This document shows, piece after piece, positions 15,797 through 24,868 of a DNA stretch of 64,000 bases. The stretch lies in the NCBI RefSeq assembly GCF_041925275.1, contig NZ_JBHEUZ010000004.1, positions 1 to 64,000 on the forward strand, in the 5' to 3' direction. Within the stretch, counting starts at the first letter, position 1; each line of letters begins with the position of its first letter. Position numbers and translations under genes: made by a program. Source of the stretch: Parapedobacter pyrenivorans_A. Lineage in GTDB: Bacteria > Bacteroidota > Bacteroidia > Sphingobacteriales > Sphingobacteriaceae. The notes under the pieces were generated by a model, which did no database searches, was not told where the DNA came from, and worked only from the letters and a program-made list of their open reading frames with translations.

Positions 15797-16173
15797 CTTG
15801 TCTGGACACATCGATACTCATAGATTATTATCGGAAAAAAGATAAACGGAAGAGCACTTTTTTCCAACTAACCCATCTATACAAACTATTCGCTGTTTCA
15901 ATAGTCACTGAATATGAAGTTTTGATTGGCTCCAGACCGGAACAAGAAGAGTTTTGGAGAGGATTCTTTGATAAGGTTACCGTCCTCCCATTTAATAAAC
16001 CGGCCAATGATGCGGCTATTTCAATTACAAAACAACTAAAAGCTACCAATAAACTTATTGAAGTGCCAGATATATTCATAGCCGCCACTGCGTTAACTCA
16101 TAATCTGCCATTGGCTACGTTAAACTTAAAGCATTTCAAACGCATAGACGGCTTGAATATTATTCATATTTGA
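15781..16173 (+). CDS. vapC: VapC-like PIN-domain toxin
   Basis: A 130-residue PIN-domain ribonuclease. The acidic metal-binding residues are visible: Asp9 in CLDTS, Glu in VTEYE, and Asp in VPDIFIAATAL, followed by the conserved LATLNLKHFKRI segment. It would cleave tRNA or rRNA when free of antitoxin. Length is normal. Forms an overlapping pair with the gene before it. It lies directly before the border of cassette 2 and may help hold this part of the island in the population (inference). Confidence 0.87.
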   Translation: MEATVACLDTSILIDYYRKKDKRKSTFFQLTHLYKLFAVSIVTEYEVLIGSRPEQEEFWRGFFDKVTVLPFNKPANDAAISITKQLKATNKLIEVPDIFIAATALTHNLPLATLNLKHFKRIDGLNIIHI

Positions 16174-16215
16174 CGCTAAAATAGTGCATTCTTTTTCCTT
16201 CCGACAATAATAGCA

Positions 16216-16371
16216 GCACGCACAAGACTATTGGAGTCCGATATGCCGATATCAAGGATAGCAGATTTAGCAGGATATTCAAGCCTGTCAAGTTTTAGCA
16301 CAGCCTTTAAGAGATATTGGGGAAGCTCTCCCAAGCAGATTAGAAATCCTTTGCCGGTTCTGTCCGCGTAG
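16216..16371 (+). pseudogene. 3' remnant of the AraC activator gene
   Basis: The last ~51 codons of the AraC gene at 582-1496, ending in the same stop and overlapping the first iteron. The N-terminal and first HTH parts are missing, so it cannot make an activator. It exists only as part of the left border repeat. Confidence 0.88.
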
Positions 16372-16457
16372 AAATGGTAAACTCAAAAATGTAGAAATGA
16401 TAAACTGAATAATGTAGGAATGGTAAACCAACCTACCGAGCATACGGCTTACCTTTG
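16368..16457 (+). promoter_or_regulatory. Three iterons and mauE promoter, cassette 2
   Basis: Iterons at 16368-16383, 16391-16406 and 16414-16429 and the TACCTTTG box at 16450-16457 are the same as in cassette 1. The only complete activator gene in the window is the one at 582, so regulation here would be in trans. Confidence 0.7.
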
Positions 16458-16552
16458 TTTTGTCAATCGGTTAATAGACAGGACATCACCAACACACCGG
16501 AATTAGAACCATAGGCAGGCACGGAAATTAGGACCTCAAAAATTTCTTGCTG

Positions 16553-17038
16553 ATGCAAACCAGAAAAATTGTTCTTGACGTAATTATAGGATTGTTCGTA
16601 CTCCTGTTTTTATATACAGCAGCAAGTAAATTATTTGCGTACGACAATACCTTTTTACAGATGAGCAAATCTCCGATTATCACCGATTTTGCGCACATTT
16701 TAGTTTGGTTGGTGCCATTGATTGAATTTGTTATTTCGGCTTTGCTACTCATTAATCGTACCGTTCTGTTGGGATTGTATTTGTCGTTTGCAATGATGTG
16801 CCTTTTTACAGCATACATATACGCAATACTTAACTATAGTGACGTTGTTCCGTGTAGCTGCGGCGGTGGTATTGAAAATATGACCTGGGAGCAACACCTG
16901 GCTTTTAATATCGTGTTAGACGTTTTAGGTATGGTAGGTATTGTTTTGGAGTCTAAGAAAATTAAACACCAGTACCCACAAGGTATTTCAAAAAATATTC
17001 ATTGGCCGATAGAATCAGGGGAAGCTGAAAACCTGTAA
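16553..17038 (+). CDS. MauE/DoxX-type redox-associated membrane protein, cassette 2
   Basis: A 161-residue protein with four membrane helices and the same Cys101-x-Cys103 pair (VPCSCGGG). It shares MQTRK and the PCSCGG and FTAYIYAILNY regions with the cassette 1 protein but is otherwise diverged and encoded by more AT-rich DNA. Start chosen at ATG 16553, the end of the shared border. It leads the rightward operon with the small peptide gene 40 bp downstream. Confidence 0.83.
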   Translation: MQTRKIVLDVIIGLFVLLFLYTAASKLFAYDNTFLQMSKSPIITDFAHILVWLVPLIEFVISALLLINRTVLLGLYLSFAMMCLFTAYIYAILNYSDVVPCSCGGGIENMTWEQHLAFNIVLDVLGMVGIVLESKKIKHQYPQGISKNIHWPIESGEAENL

Positions 17039-17078
17039 AAACGAGTAAGCATTTTATCAATCCAAAAATACACGCAAA

Positions 17079-17294
17079 ATGAAAAGAATACTTTTTGCAG
17101 CATTTCTGGCAACATTTGCCATAGGAGGCGCTATAGCTCAGGTATACGCGCCCGGAGGAACATCTCCAATACCATGTAATACACCAGGTACAACTTGTGC
17201 GGTGTTTTACGGATCCACAGGTTACACAGATGCCTGGCCTAATCAAAGTGAAGAGAATCAGGTTGACCTAACAGAGCTCAACCGCGATTTCTAA
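17079..17294 (+). CDS. Small exported peptide with two cysteines, cassette 2
   Basis: A 71-residue precursor: MKR start, hydrophobic core ILFAAFLATFAIGGA and cleavage after AIA near residue 20. The mature part is about 51 residues with two cysteines (PIPCNTPGTTCAV), Gly/Pro-rich at first and acidic near the end. It shares position, size and export signal with the cassette 1 peptide, but no clear sequence similarity. That is what one expects if the peptide is the specificity element of each cassette (inference). Confidence 0.72.
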   Translation: MKRILFAAFLATFAIGGAIAQVYAPGGTSPIPCNTPGTTCAVFYGSTGYTDAWPNQSEENQVDLTELNRDF

Positions 17295-17300
17295 AAGTAC

Positions 17301-17326
17301 CGGGACTGCCAATTACGGCAGTCCCG
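17301..17326 (+). terminator. Hairpin between peptide and propeller genes, cassette 2
   Basis: CGGGACTGCC and GGCAGTCCCG form a perfect 10-bp stem around AATTAC, followed by TTTAAAAAAA, seven bases after the peptide stop and 12 before the next ATG. Likely an intrinsic terminator with read-through. Confidence 0.65.
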
Positions 17327-17337
17327 TTTAAAAAAAT

Positions 17338-18414
17338 ATGATGAAACAAAAAGTACTTCTTATACTTGCCATTACATCTGTTGTACTTATACTTAGCTAT
17401 GGGACAATCATCAGGATAAGAACAAATCCTAAAAATGGATTTGAAAGACTGATTAAACCTGTTAATCTTACCGTCAATAAAGTTCTGAAGCTCCCATCCG
17501 ATATATGCTTTTTCGCAGGTGAATCAGAAGGGTTACTACATTTAAAAAACTTCAAGGATTATACATCTATTTTGAATGTTGACATTAGAGATGGATTTTC
17601 TATGTCTATTTCGGATATATGGAAGATTCCTAATCTCCCTAATGAAATTATGTCACAAAAAGCGGTTTGTTCAAGTGTAACAGATAGTACTATAGGTATT
17701 GTTATTAATGATTCGGGTTATATGTTTTCCATTGATAAATCAAACAGTAATCTCTCATCGGGGCATGGACCAAGGACAAGGTTCGACAATGTTGTATTTT
17801 TATCAGGGAAAACAGTTATCGGTAGAAACACTGTCGTGAAAGGCGAGGCACTAAGTAGAGAGTATGTGAAGATCGACTATTCTAATGGAGCAATACAGAA
17901 ATCATACTCGCTTAGAAAGCAAGCAGATGGATTTTTTTGTACTGACGGGAAATCAAGATTCAATAAAACGTTGTCAAGGATATTTTATATGTATGCTTAT
18001 CGAGGCGAGGTGGATTGTTTAGACAGCAATTTAAATCTACTCTTTACCATTAACACCATTGACACGATAAGTCAGGTTGTAATACCATTAAAAGAAATTA
18101 GAGCTCACGGGAAATTAATCTCAATAACACCATCTACTACTCCCAGTCCAGTGAATAGAGGTATTGAGGTATCAGGAAAAAATCTTCTTCTTTCTTCAGC
18201 CCTAAAAGCCGATAATGAAAGTGATGCTGATTTTAATAATAATCAGGTTGTTGATACCTATTCCGGAATAGATGGGAAGTATTTGTTTAGCTTCTACATT
18301 CCAAAGTATCGGGGTATAAAACTAAGAGAGTTCATTATTCATAAGGATCAAATTTTCGCCATCTATGGTCAATACCTGGTGCGGTTTACCTGTAAGGATA
18401 ATCCACTGTACTAG
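17338..18414 (+). CDS. Membrane-anchored beta-propeller-like protein, cassette 2
   Basis: A 358-residue protein with an N-terminal membrane helix (about 5-24) and a beta-rich extracytoplasmic body. Homologous to the cassette 1 protein: shared features are the NGF segment after the anchor, ALKADNES near residue 285, VVDTYSGIDGKYLFSFYIP and a final single beta blade. It reads toward the tlpA gene, with a 58-bp AT-rich gap. Function unknown. Confidence 0.7.
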   Translation: MMKQKVLLILAITSVVLILSYGTIIRIRTNPKNGFERLIKPVNLTVNKVLKLPSDICFFAGESEGLLHLKNFKDYTSILNVDIRDGFSMSISDIWKIPNLPNEIMSQKAVCSSVTDSTIGIVINDSGYMFSIDKSNSNLSSGHGPRTRFDNVVFLSGKTVIGRNTVVKGEALSREYVKIDYSNGAIQKSYSLRKQADGFFCTDGKSRFNKTLSRIFYMYAYRGEVDCLDSNLNLLFTINTIDTISQVVIPLKEIRAHGKLISITPSTTPSPVNRGIEVSGKNLLLSSALKADNESDADFNNNQVVDTYSGIDGKYLFSFYIPKYRGIKLREFIIHKDQIFAIYGQYLVRFTCKDNPLY

Positions 18415-18472
18415 AGTATTTTGATTTGTCAATAGTAATTACAATTTTGAATATTCATAATATTCAGATGTT

Positions 18473-19999
18473 TTATTGAATAATAGCTTGATGTATCAGC
18501 TCTGTCATTGCTTGTGGTGTAGGGACAATCGCGGATGAGAAAATTTTGCCATCCCGGTCTACTAATAGGAGAAATGGGAATGTCTTCCGTTCATAATACT
18601 CAACAAAAGGATCCTTTTCTCCTAAAGGTGAATTCACGTTTAGGTAATCAGGTGATGAGTAGACTCCATTGTTAATGCCGTTCATCCATGTACTACTGTT
18701 TTTATCCATGCAAACGGAAAGATAAACGAAATCCTTCTCATCTTTCAATGCAGGGAATACGTCATTGTGGAATATTCTGTGGAATGTTGCACATGCACCA
18801 CAGCCTGTAAACCAAAAATCAATAAAAACGACTTTGCCTTTAAGATTGTCTAATGTTACGTTCTTTCCTTCGGTGTCGACAAATTTTCCATTAAACACCT
18901 GGTTTCCAGGTGACAACTTCAACAAGTTATTGAACGACATTTTTACATTATCTGTCAAGATATACTGCTCACTATCCTTAAGCAATGAATCTACTACATT
19001 TGGTGATATAGCTTCCTTCCCTAACCATCCTGTTCCAGAACAAAATAGATTGCCTAACAATTGATCCCTGATTAATCCGTCATATTTTTGGCAGAACAAA
19101 TTGTATATATCGTTATAACTTACTTCCTCAGGATATATATTCATTCTTAAGAGACGAAATTCTGTAGCGGCTATATTCTTAATGAAAGCAGGACATAGAC
19201 CCATTGAAGTATTAATAGGGTATGAAAAAAGCTTAACATTACGATTAAGATACTCTACAATAATTTTTCTTGCTTTATCATTCTCCTTTAATCGGTTGAA
19301 AATCCCTTCCGTCATCCACACCCAGTCATTATAGATAGGGGCTGTATTATAAGCCAATAAATATTGATCGAAATTACTTAGATCAAACTTTCCTATTATG
19401 GCTGTTTTTTTGTCTAAAAGTTCCTGCGTCAGCAATTCATATCTAATCAATACATTTTTTAACCCGGAAATATCGTCCATGTCAATTTTTCTGAACCCGA
19501 TTTTTTTGAACCGCTCGCGATATTCTCCAAAACCTAGATCGTAACTGCAAATTTTTTCAAGCTCGTAAGTAGCTTGATACCTTTCACTTCCATACCCACT
19601 AAATATAACATAATCAGTATCACTATTGCCTGTTTTGATTACCTCCATGAATATTCTATCCGTTGACTTTACCAGCTGGTTTACTGCAATTCTTGAAACG
19701 TTTATCCTGCCATTGGCATAGTACTTTAACGTGATGTATATTAATTGGGGATCCGGGAAGTAGGGTAATGAAAAAGCAAACGCCCCATCTTTATCTGAAA
19801 TAACTTTGAAACTCGTGTCGTTTCTGCTTTGGGGGGCAAATGGCTCCCTATAGTGAACATAAAATGTGTCGCTTTTACTTAATTCGCCCGTTGATAGCCT
19901 TACAATTCCTTCGAATGCGGGTTGCGCATCTTTTGATTCAGCATAGTTTAGATTTGAAATCAATATTATGCCGATTGCAATTAGTTTTGTGAATCTCAT
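18473..19999 (-). CDS. Exported protein with C-terminal TlpA-like thioredoxin domain, cassette 2
   Basis: A 508-residue protein with a signal peptide (about 1-22), a long N-terminal region of unknown fold (25-365, beginning with a carboxypeptidase-regulatory-like strand pattern) and a C-terminal thioredoxin domain with Cys400-Gly-Ala-Cys403 and a cis-Pro motif TFPFLLLV. It occupies the same last-gene position as the cassette 1 TlpA protein, but the domain order is reversed and the partner domain is different. Periplasmic disulfide chemistry is likely; its substrate may be the peptide or receptor (inference). Confidence 0.83.
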   Translation of the reverse strand: MRFTKLIAIGIILISNLNYAESKDAQPAFEGIVRLSTGELSKSDTFYVHYREPFAPQSRNDTSFKVISDKDGAFAFSLPYFPDPQLIYITLKYYANGRINVSRIAVNQLVKSTDRIFMEVIKTGNSDTDYVIFSGYGSERYQATYELEKICSYDLGFGEYRERFKKIGFRKIDMDDISGLKNVLIRYELLTQELLDKKTAIIGKFDLSNFDQYLLAYNTAPIYNDWVWMTEGIFNRLKENDKARKIIVEYLNRNVKLFSYPINTSMGLCPAFIKNIAATEFRLLRMNIYPEEVSYNDIYNLFCQKYDGLIRDQLLGNLFCSGTGWLGKEAISPNVVDSLLKDSEQYILTDNVKMSFNNLLKLSPGNQVFNGKFVDTEGKNVTLDNLKGKVVFIDFWFTGCGACATFHRIFHNDVFPALKDEKDFVYLSVCMDKNSSTWMNGINNGVYSSPDYLNVNSPLGEKDPFVEYYERKTFPFLLLVDRDGKIFSSAIVPTPQAMTELIHQAIIQ

Positions 20000-20017
20000 A
20001 GTTAACGCCTGAATTTG

Positions 20018-21388
20018 TTAATAACCCTGGTTCGGGTAAATATTGGGGTTTCGTTCTGTCTCTGACCTGGGTATGGGAAATAGAATGAAATCGGGGCTCC
20101 AGTTTAATTTTACGCTACTCAAGACGTCGTTTATCCTGTTAGTCCTTTTTAGGTCCAGCCATCGATGTCCCCATTCTGAAAACAATTCCACATGTCTCTC
20201 TTTGTGAATTGCGACAAGTAATTCTTCGTCGGAAATATCGGGGTTGTGGTCTAATATAGTGGACAGGCCTGCTCTCGACCTGATTTTGTCAATGTCTTCT
20301 ATCGCACCGTCTCTATCATTCAGGTGCACTCTGGCTTCTGCCCTAATCAGATATTGCTCGGATAAACGGAATATGGAATGGTATTCTGTAACAATTGAGG
20401 ACGCCCGGACCTTATATTTGAAAGGATAGTAAAATGTAGATCCGCCATTTGTTACGCTATCTACCCAGAAAACTTTCCTTTTATCCTCAGACTCGACTGT
20501 GTCAGATATAAATTCCGGCCTTAAAGCAACCTGAGTACCCAGTGGTGGAGCTGTCAAAATAAATAAGGACCCGGAAGGTGTATTTTGACCAACCATTGGC
20601 TGAATCTGCCAAATAGATTCGAGACTGTTTTTTAGAAAAACCTGGTCGAGGGGCAATAGTTGGTAAACGTCTACTTTCCCTAATACCAAGTTCGAATAAT
20701 GTTGAGCGTTATCCCATTCCTCTAAAAAAAGATAAACCCGAGCTTGTAAAGCATGTACAGTGGACTTATTTGGTCTTATACGTTCCGCGGAGGGGTAATT
20801 GTCAGTTAATAATGATTCGGCCGCATTTAAGTCCACGAGAATTTGGTAATAAACTGAATCCAGTGGAGTACGGGTTGCGTTAGTATTTAATTTGTAGTCA
20901 GTCGTTAAATGCAACGGTACAGGTCCAAAAATATTTCCCAGATAGAAATAATGGAATGCCCGAAGGAATAGTAATTCGCCTGTTAATTGACTTTTTAGGT
21001 TGTCAGAGATATTGTCACTATTCCTTAACCCTTCCAGTATGGCATTTATGTTATATATCCGTTTGTACATTCCCGACCATAAACTGGATATGTAATTGTT
21101 ATCTGTAGTTAATTCATGGTGTAAAATCTGCAGGTTTTCCTGTCCGTAAGCTAAAAACTCATCTGCTGACAGCCCCAGTGCAAGTGTTATGCTTCGTAAT
21201 CCTCCGGAGGAGTACCCGGTTCTCGACATTTGCTCATATTGGCCGAGGACAGCAGAAAGGGCGAGTTCATTGCTCGAAAATATCTGTGCAGGGACAAGAC
21301 TATTTCTCGGCGGTCCAGTTTCCACGAATTGACTGCATGAACAAAAGACTATGAGGCAAATGGGAAAAGATATTCTATAGTATTTCAT
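20018..21388 (-). CDS. SusD/RagB-family outer-membrane lipoprotein, cassette 2
   Basis: A 456-residue lipoprotein with lipobox CSC near residue 18, N-terminal SusD helices and the C-terminal RagB region (ERHVELFSEWGHRWLDLKR, then LFPIPRSE). It pairs with the SusC 8 bp upstream. Well diverged from the cassette 1 SusD, which argues for a different ligand. Confidence 0.92.
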   Translation of the reverse strand: MKYYRISFPICLIVFCSCSQFVETGPPRNSLVPAQIFSSNELALSAVLGQYEQMSRTGYSSGGLRSITLALGLSADEFLAYGQENLQILHHELTTDNNYISSLWSGMYKRIYNINAILEGLRNSDNISDNLKSQLTGELLFLRAFHYFYLGNIFGPVPLHLTTDYKLNTNATRTPLDSVYYQILVDLNAAESLLTDNYPSAERIRPNKSTVHALQARVYLFLEEWDNAQHYSNLVLGKVDVYQLLPLDQVFLKNSLESIWQIQPMVGQNTPSGSLFILTAPPLGTQVALRPEFISDTVESEDKRKVFWVDSVTNGGSTFYYPFKYKVRASSIVTEYHSIFRLSEQYLIRAEARVHLNDRDGAIEDIDKIRSRAGLSTILDHNPDISDEELLVAIHKERHVELFSEWGHRWLDLKRTNRINDVLSSVKLNWSPDFILFPIPRSETERNPNIYPNQGY

Positions 21389-21396
21389 GACATTTC

Positions 21397-24300
21397 CTAA
21401 AAAGTGGTTTTTATTCCAAGAGTAAATACTTGCAGGGGGGGAAGCTTATATGCTGTCGAATTAGTGCTTTCAGGGTCAAGTCCTTTATAGCTTGTTATAG
21501 TAAAGAGGTTTTGTCCTTGTGCGTAGCACGTTAGGTTATCAAGATGTAAGGTCTGAGATAACTTCGAGGGTAGATTATAGCCAATTGAAATGTTTTTCAG
21601 TCGTAAAAAAGAACAGTCTTCTATGGACTGTGTTCCATCCCGAACACTTTGGTTCCAACTATTAATCCCGGAAAGCGTCGGGGAAAATTTCGGCCAGTCC
21701 TTTTCATCACCTTGCTGTTTCCACACGTCTAAAAAAGAGGCCGGCAGATTTCCAATAGGAAGTGCATTTAAAAACGAACCGGGTGGCAATATTATACTTG
21801 AAGCAACACTGTTGCCCCTTTGCTTAACATAAGATATGTGAAAATCAACATTGAAGTTCTTATATCGTATTGAATTTTGGATACCGCTATGTAATTGTTG
21901 TCCGACAGTTCGTGTTAAATACCGATCATTAAAGTCAATAATTCCGTTACCATCATAATCTTCGACGACAAACATACCTGTAGCAGGATCAACAGATGTG
22001 TTATATAATCTACGGATATCCAGAGGTTGTCCTATGATGTATATTGTGCGATTCGTGGATGTGGCTAAATCAGGGTAGGCGAGCAATTTGTTTCGAGGAA
22101 CGCTCAAATTGAAATTAGTAGACCAATGCCAGTTTCCCTTTTGAATAAATGTTAGTGAGCCGTCAAATTCCCACCCTGTATTTTGGACTACCGCGGGTAG
22201 ATTAGCGATAATATTGTCTGCACCAACGCTGGGAGGCAAAGGATTTCCTAATAATTGATTAGATGATTTGTTCCTGTAATACGCAATCTGAAAATTAAAC
22301 CTGTTCTCCGCTATTCCTATTTCTACCGCTCCTTCTATTTTTTCATTTGTCTCCCATGCAAAATCGGGATTTGCTATTCGGTTGATATAGAGTGAAGGTA
22401 TTCCGCTATAGGAAGAATTACCGACATACAAATCCATATATTGATAATCGGGTATTTGATCATTCCCCGTAATTCCATAACTACCTCTTAATTTCCCGAA
22501 ACTAATTAGCGGTAGGTAATCTTTAATAAAACGTTCCGCGGAAAACAGCCACGCACCCCCCAGGGCGCCAAAATTCGCAAATTGCCTTCCCGGACCAAAG
22601 CGGGAACTACCATCTCGTCTTCCGGTTAAATTGAGAAAGTATTTATTTCTCAGGCTGTAATTAATCCGTGCGAACCCTGCGGTATATCTGTATTTTGTGT
22701 AGCTATCTTCAATGATACTTAACAAACCTCCGGAGGAGATATTTTCCAGCAATTCGTCACTATTGAAATTTGATGCCTGGATATTTTTATAGGTCAATAC
22801 AGATTGTTGGAAACTTAAACCAATCAATGAATTTATTTCTCCCTGACCAACCGCTACATTATAACGAATTTGTGGTTCGAAAATATATGAATTTCGGGAC
22901 GTATTTCCGAACTGGCTCTGACGATGGATGTTATTAGGATTAGTAGCAGGATTGCGTGCAATATTGGGCATTTTACTTAATTCCTCACGACTGTTTTTAT
23001 TGTAACCAATGGAACTACTTAAATGAAAATGCTCAAAAAGTTCGAAATCAATATTTGTATTTACCAGAAGTGTGTTCGTAGATGCTGAAGTTGTATTGAG
23101 TAACGAAGCCATAGGATTAGTACCTATGTCGGCATCGTTATAATACCAAACTAGATTGCCTTCCTGATCCAATGGTGCGGGAGCGTTGGGTGCACGAAAA
23201 ATATTAAACGTAGGGTCATCGAACGGCAAATCATTTTTCTGATCTGAATAATTAGCAGTGAAATTTGCTTGAAATCTATCCAGTCTGTTTCCAAAGCTAA
23301 TATTGGTATGTATACCGCTACGGCTTAAACGAAAATTTCCGGGGAAGACAGTCCCTTCAACATAATGTGTGCCGGTCAACATATATCTGGTATAGGATGT
23401 TCCACCTGTTATTCCGGCAGATGCATTGGTAATATTTGAAGTACCTCCGATTATTTCCTCTTGCCAATCTATATCATTATTTTCATCCCAAACTGTCAAA
23501 TCTAAATCAGCGGCTGTAGGTGACAATTCGTAGTTTTGGAAAGATTCAAGTCTCATTGCCAGGTAATCTTGCGTATTAAGTAGATCCATTTTGTTCCCTA
23601 CACGAGCAACACCTTGGGAAAAATCAATATTTATTTGTGTCTTATCACTTATTCCTTGCTTCGTTGAAATTAAGATGACACCGTTAGCACCCCTGGAACC
23701 ATAGATTGCTGTGGCGTCAGCATCTTTAAGCACGACAATGCTTTCAATATCGTTCGGGTTTATCATACTCAGAGGGCTTGCATTTCCGAGTATTGTTGAA
23801 TTTGCCAGGTTTATTCTTTCAGAAGGAAATATTACCCCATCAATGATATATAGAGGATCGTTTCCAAACAACATGCTATTCCTTCCCCTGATCTGAACTT
23901 TGAAGCCTCCGCCAGGAACGCCTGTCAACTGCTCAATTTCAACTCCCGGAATTCTGCCTTGCATCGCTTGCAAGAGATTATTGACAGGTTGTATTTCTAT
24001 TTCCTTTGCTGTTATTCTGGATATACTTCCGGTACGCTCTCTATCCTTTACGGTATAATAACCTGCATTGATTTCCACTTCTTCAATTTCAGTGCGAAGC
24101 AGACGGAGCGTTACATTGATTTCTGGTCGGTTGGCAGGAGTTTCATAAGGCTCGTAACTAAGCAATCGGAAATGCAAGGTCTCCGTCGGGTAGACACCTT
24201 CGATCTCGTAACGCCCCTCCCGGTCTGTGATGGTCTGCCATCCGCTTTCCTTGACCTGTACGGTGACACCGATTAAGGGATTGTTCAGAGAATCGGTAAC

Positions 24301-24738
24301 CCGACCTTTGATGGTGATTTGTTGTTCTTCCGCTGACTTTGAATTAGATAAGGATTTAGGTACAACTTTAATCAGCTGCCCGTCAACTTCGTAAGAAAAG
24401 GGTTGGCTACTGAAGAGTACCGGTAACACTTCGGTAATCTCTTTTGATTGAATATTGAGTGTCACGGGGCGGGCTTGCTGCATCTGGTCATTGCGGATAA
24501 GAAAAGAATATCCCGATTGACGTTGGATGGACTGCAGCACGCTTTTGAACGAAGCCTCCTTGACGCTCAGCGAAATGCGCTGTCCGAGTGCATTCGCACT
24601 TACCTGCAGGCTGAATCCGATAGTGAGGAAGATAATGAGCTTCATGATGAGCAGCTTGATAATTGGGTGACTGCCCCTGCCATGCAAGGCCGTTATGTTT
24701 TTTGACCTGATTGCATGGGCATGAATGTTTAAATTCAT
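21397..24738 (-). CDS. SusC/RagA TonB-dependent receptor with STN domain, cassette 2
   Basis: A 1113-residue receptor: N-terminal extension and signal peptide (about 30-50), STN domain (about 52-105), carboxypeptidase-regulatory-like domain (about 142-220), plug with the TSV-like motif IYGSRGANGVILISTKQG, and a barrel ending IKTTF. With FecI/FecR upstream it is a sensing transporter. The regulatory-like domain is almost the same as in cassette 1, unlike the rest of the protein, which points to recombination or selection on that domain. Confidence 0.94.
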   Translation of the reverse strand: MNLNIHAHAIRSKNITALHGRGSHPIIKLLIMKLIIFLTIGFSLQVSANALGQRISLSVKEASFKSVLQSIQRQSGYSFLIRNDQMQQARPVTLNIQSKEITEVLPVLFSSQPFSYEVDGQLIKVVPKSLSNSKSAEEQQITIKGRVTDSLNNPLIGVTVQVKESGWQTITDREGRYEIEGVYPTETLHFRLLSYEPYETPANRPEINVTLRLLRTEIEEVEINAGYYTVKDRERTGSISRITAKEIEIQPVNNLLQAMQGRIPGVEIEQLTGVPGGGFKVQIRGRNSMLFGNDPLYIIDGVIFPSERINLANSTILGNASPLSMINPNDIESIVVLKDADATAIYGSRGANGVILISTKQGISDKTQINIDFSQGVARVGNKMDLLNTQDYLAMRLESFQNYELSPTAADLDLTVWDENNDIDWQEEIIGGTSNITNASAGITGGTSYTRYMLTGTHYVEGTVFPGNFRLSRSGIHTNISFGNRLDRFQANFTANYSDQKNDLPFDDPTFNIFRAPNAPAPLDQEGNLVWYYNDADIGTNPMASLLNTTSASTNTLLVNTNIDFELFEHFHLSSSIGYNKNSREELSKMPNIARNPATNPNNIHRQSQFGNTSRNSYIFEPQIRYNVAVGQGEINSLIGLSFQQSVLTYKNIQASNFNSDELLENISSGGLLSIIEDSYTKYRYTAGFARINYSLRNKYFLNLTGRRDGSSRFGPGRQFANFGALGGAWLFSAERFIKDYLPLISFGKLRGSYGITGNDQIPDYQYMDLYVGNSSYSGIPSLYINRIANPDFAWETNEKIEGAVEIGIAENRFNFQIAYYRNKSSNQLLGNPLPPSVGADNIIANLPAVVQNTGWEFDGSLTFIQKGNWHWSTNFNLSVPRNKLLAYPDLATSTNRTIYIIGQPLDIRRLYNTSVDPATGMFVVEDYDGNGIIDFNDRYLTRTVGQQLHSGIQNSIRYKNFNVDFHISYVKQRGNSVASSIILPPGSFLNALPIGNLPASFLDVWKQQGDEKDWPKFSPTLSGINSWNQSVRDGTQSIEDCSFLRLKNISIGYNLPSKLSQTLHLDNLTCYAQGQNLFTITSYKGLDPESTNSTAYKLPPLQVFTLGIKTTF

Positions 24739-24806
24739 ACTTTTGTTCAGTTAGGTGAAAAATATGTTGCTTAGTACGCGATGAATTTTGAGAACGCCTG
24801 GCAATC

Positions 24807-24834
24807 GCCGGAAGTGGTTCGAAGCACTTCCGGC
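24807..24834. terminator. Conserved hairpin between fecR and susC, cassette 2
   Basis: GCCGGAAGTG and CACTTCCGGC form a perfect stem; compared with 10280-10307 the paired bases change together. The T run is on the plus side. Possible attenuator or processing site in the leftward message. Confidence 0.5.
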
Positions 24835-24868
24835 ATTTTTATATTACCAGGGCAAACACATGAAGTAG

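Larger units (their letters stand above)
16216..16568. repeat. Cassette 2 left border repeat (353 bp)
   Basis: Gapless near-identical partner of 1341-1693. The repeat starts abruptly 43 bases after the vapC stop and ends inside the fifth codon of mauE. Confidence 0.9.

Noticed and set aside
24095..24310. Mobile insertion explaining the conserved SusC domain
   Set aside because: The domain is in frame in both receptors without flanking repeats; gene conversion or constraint is simpler.
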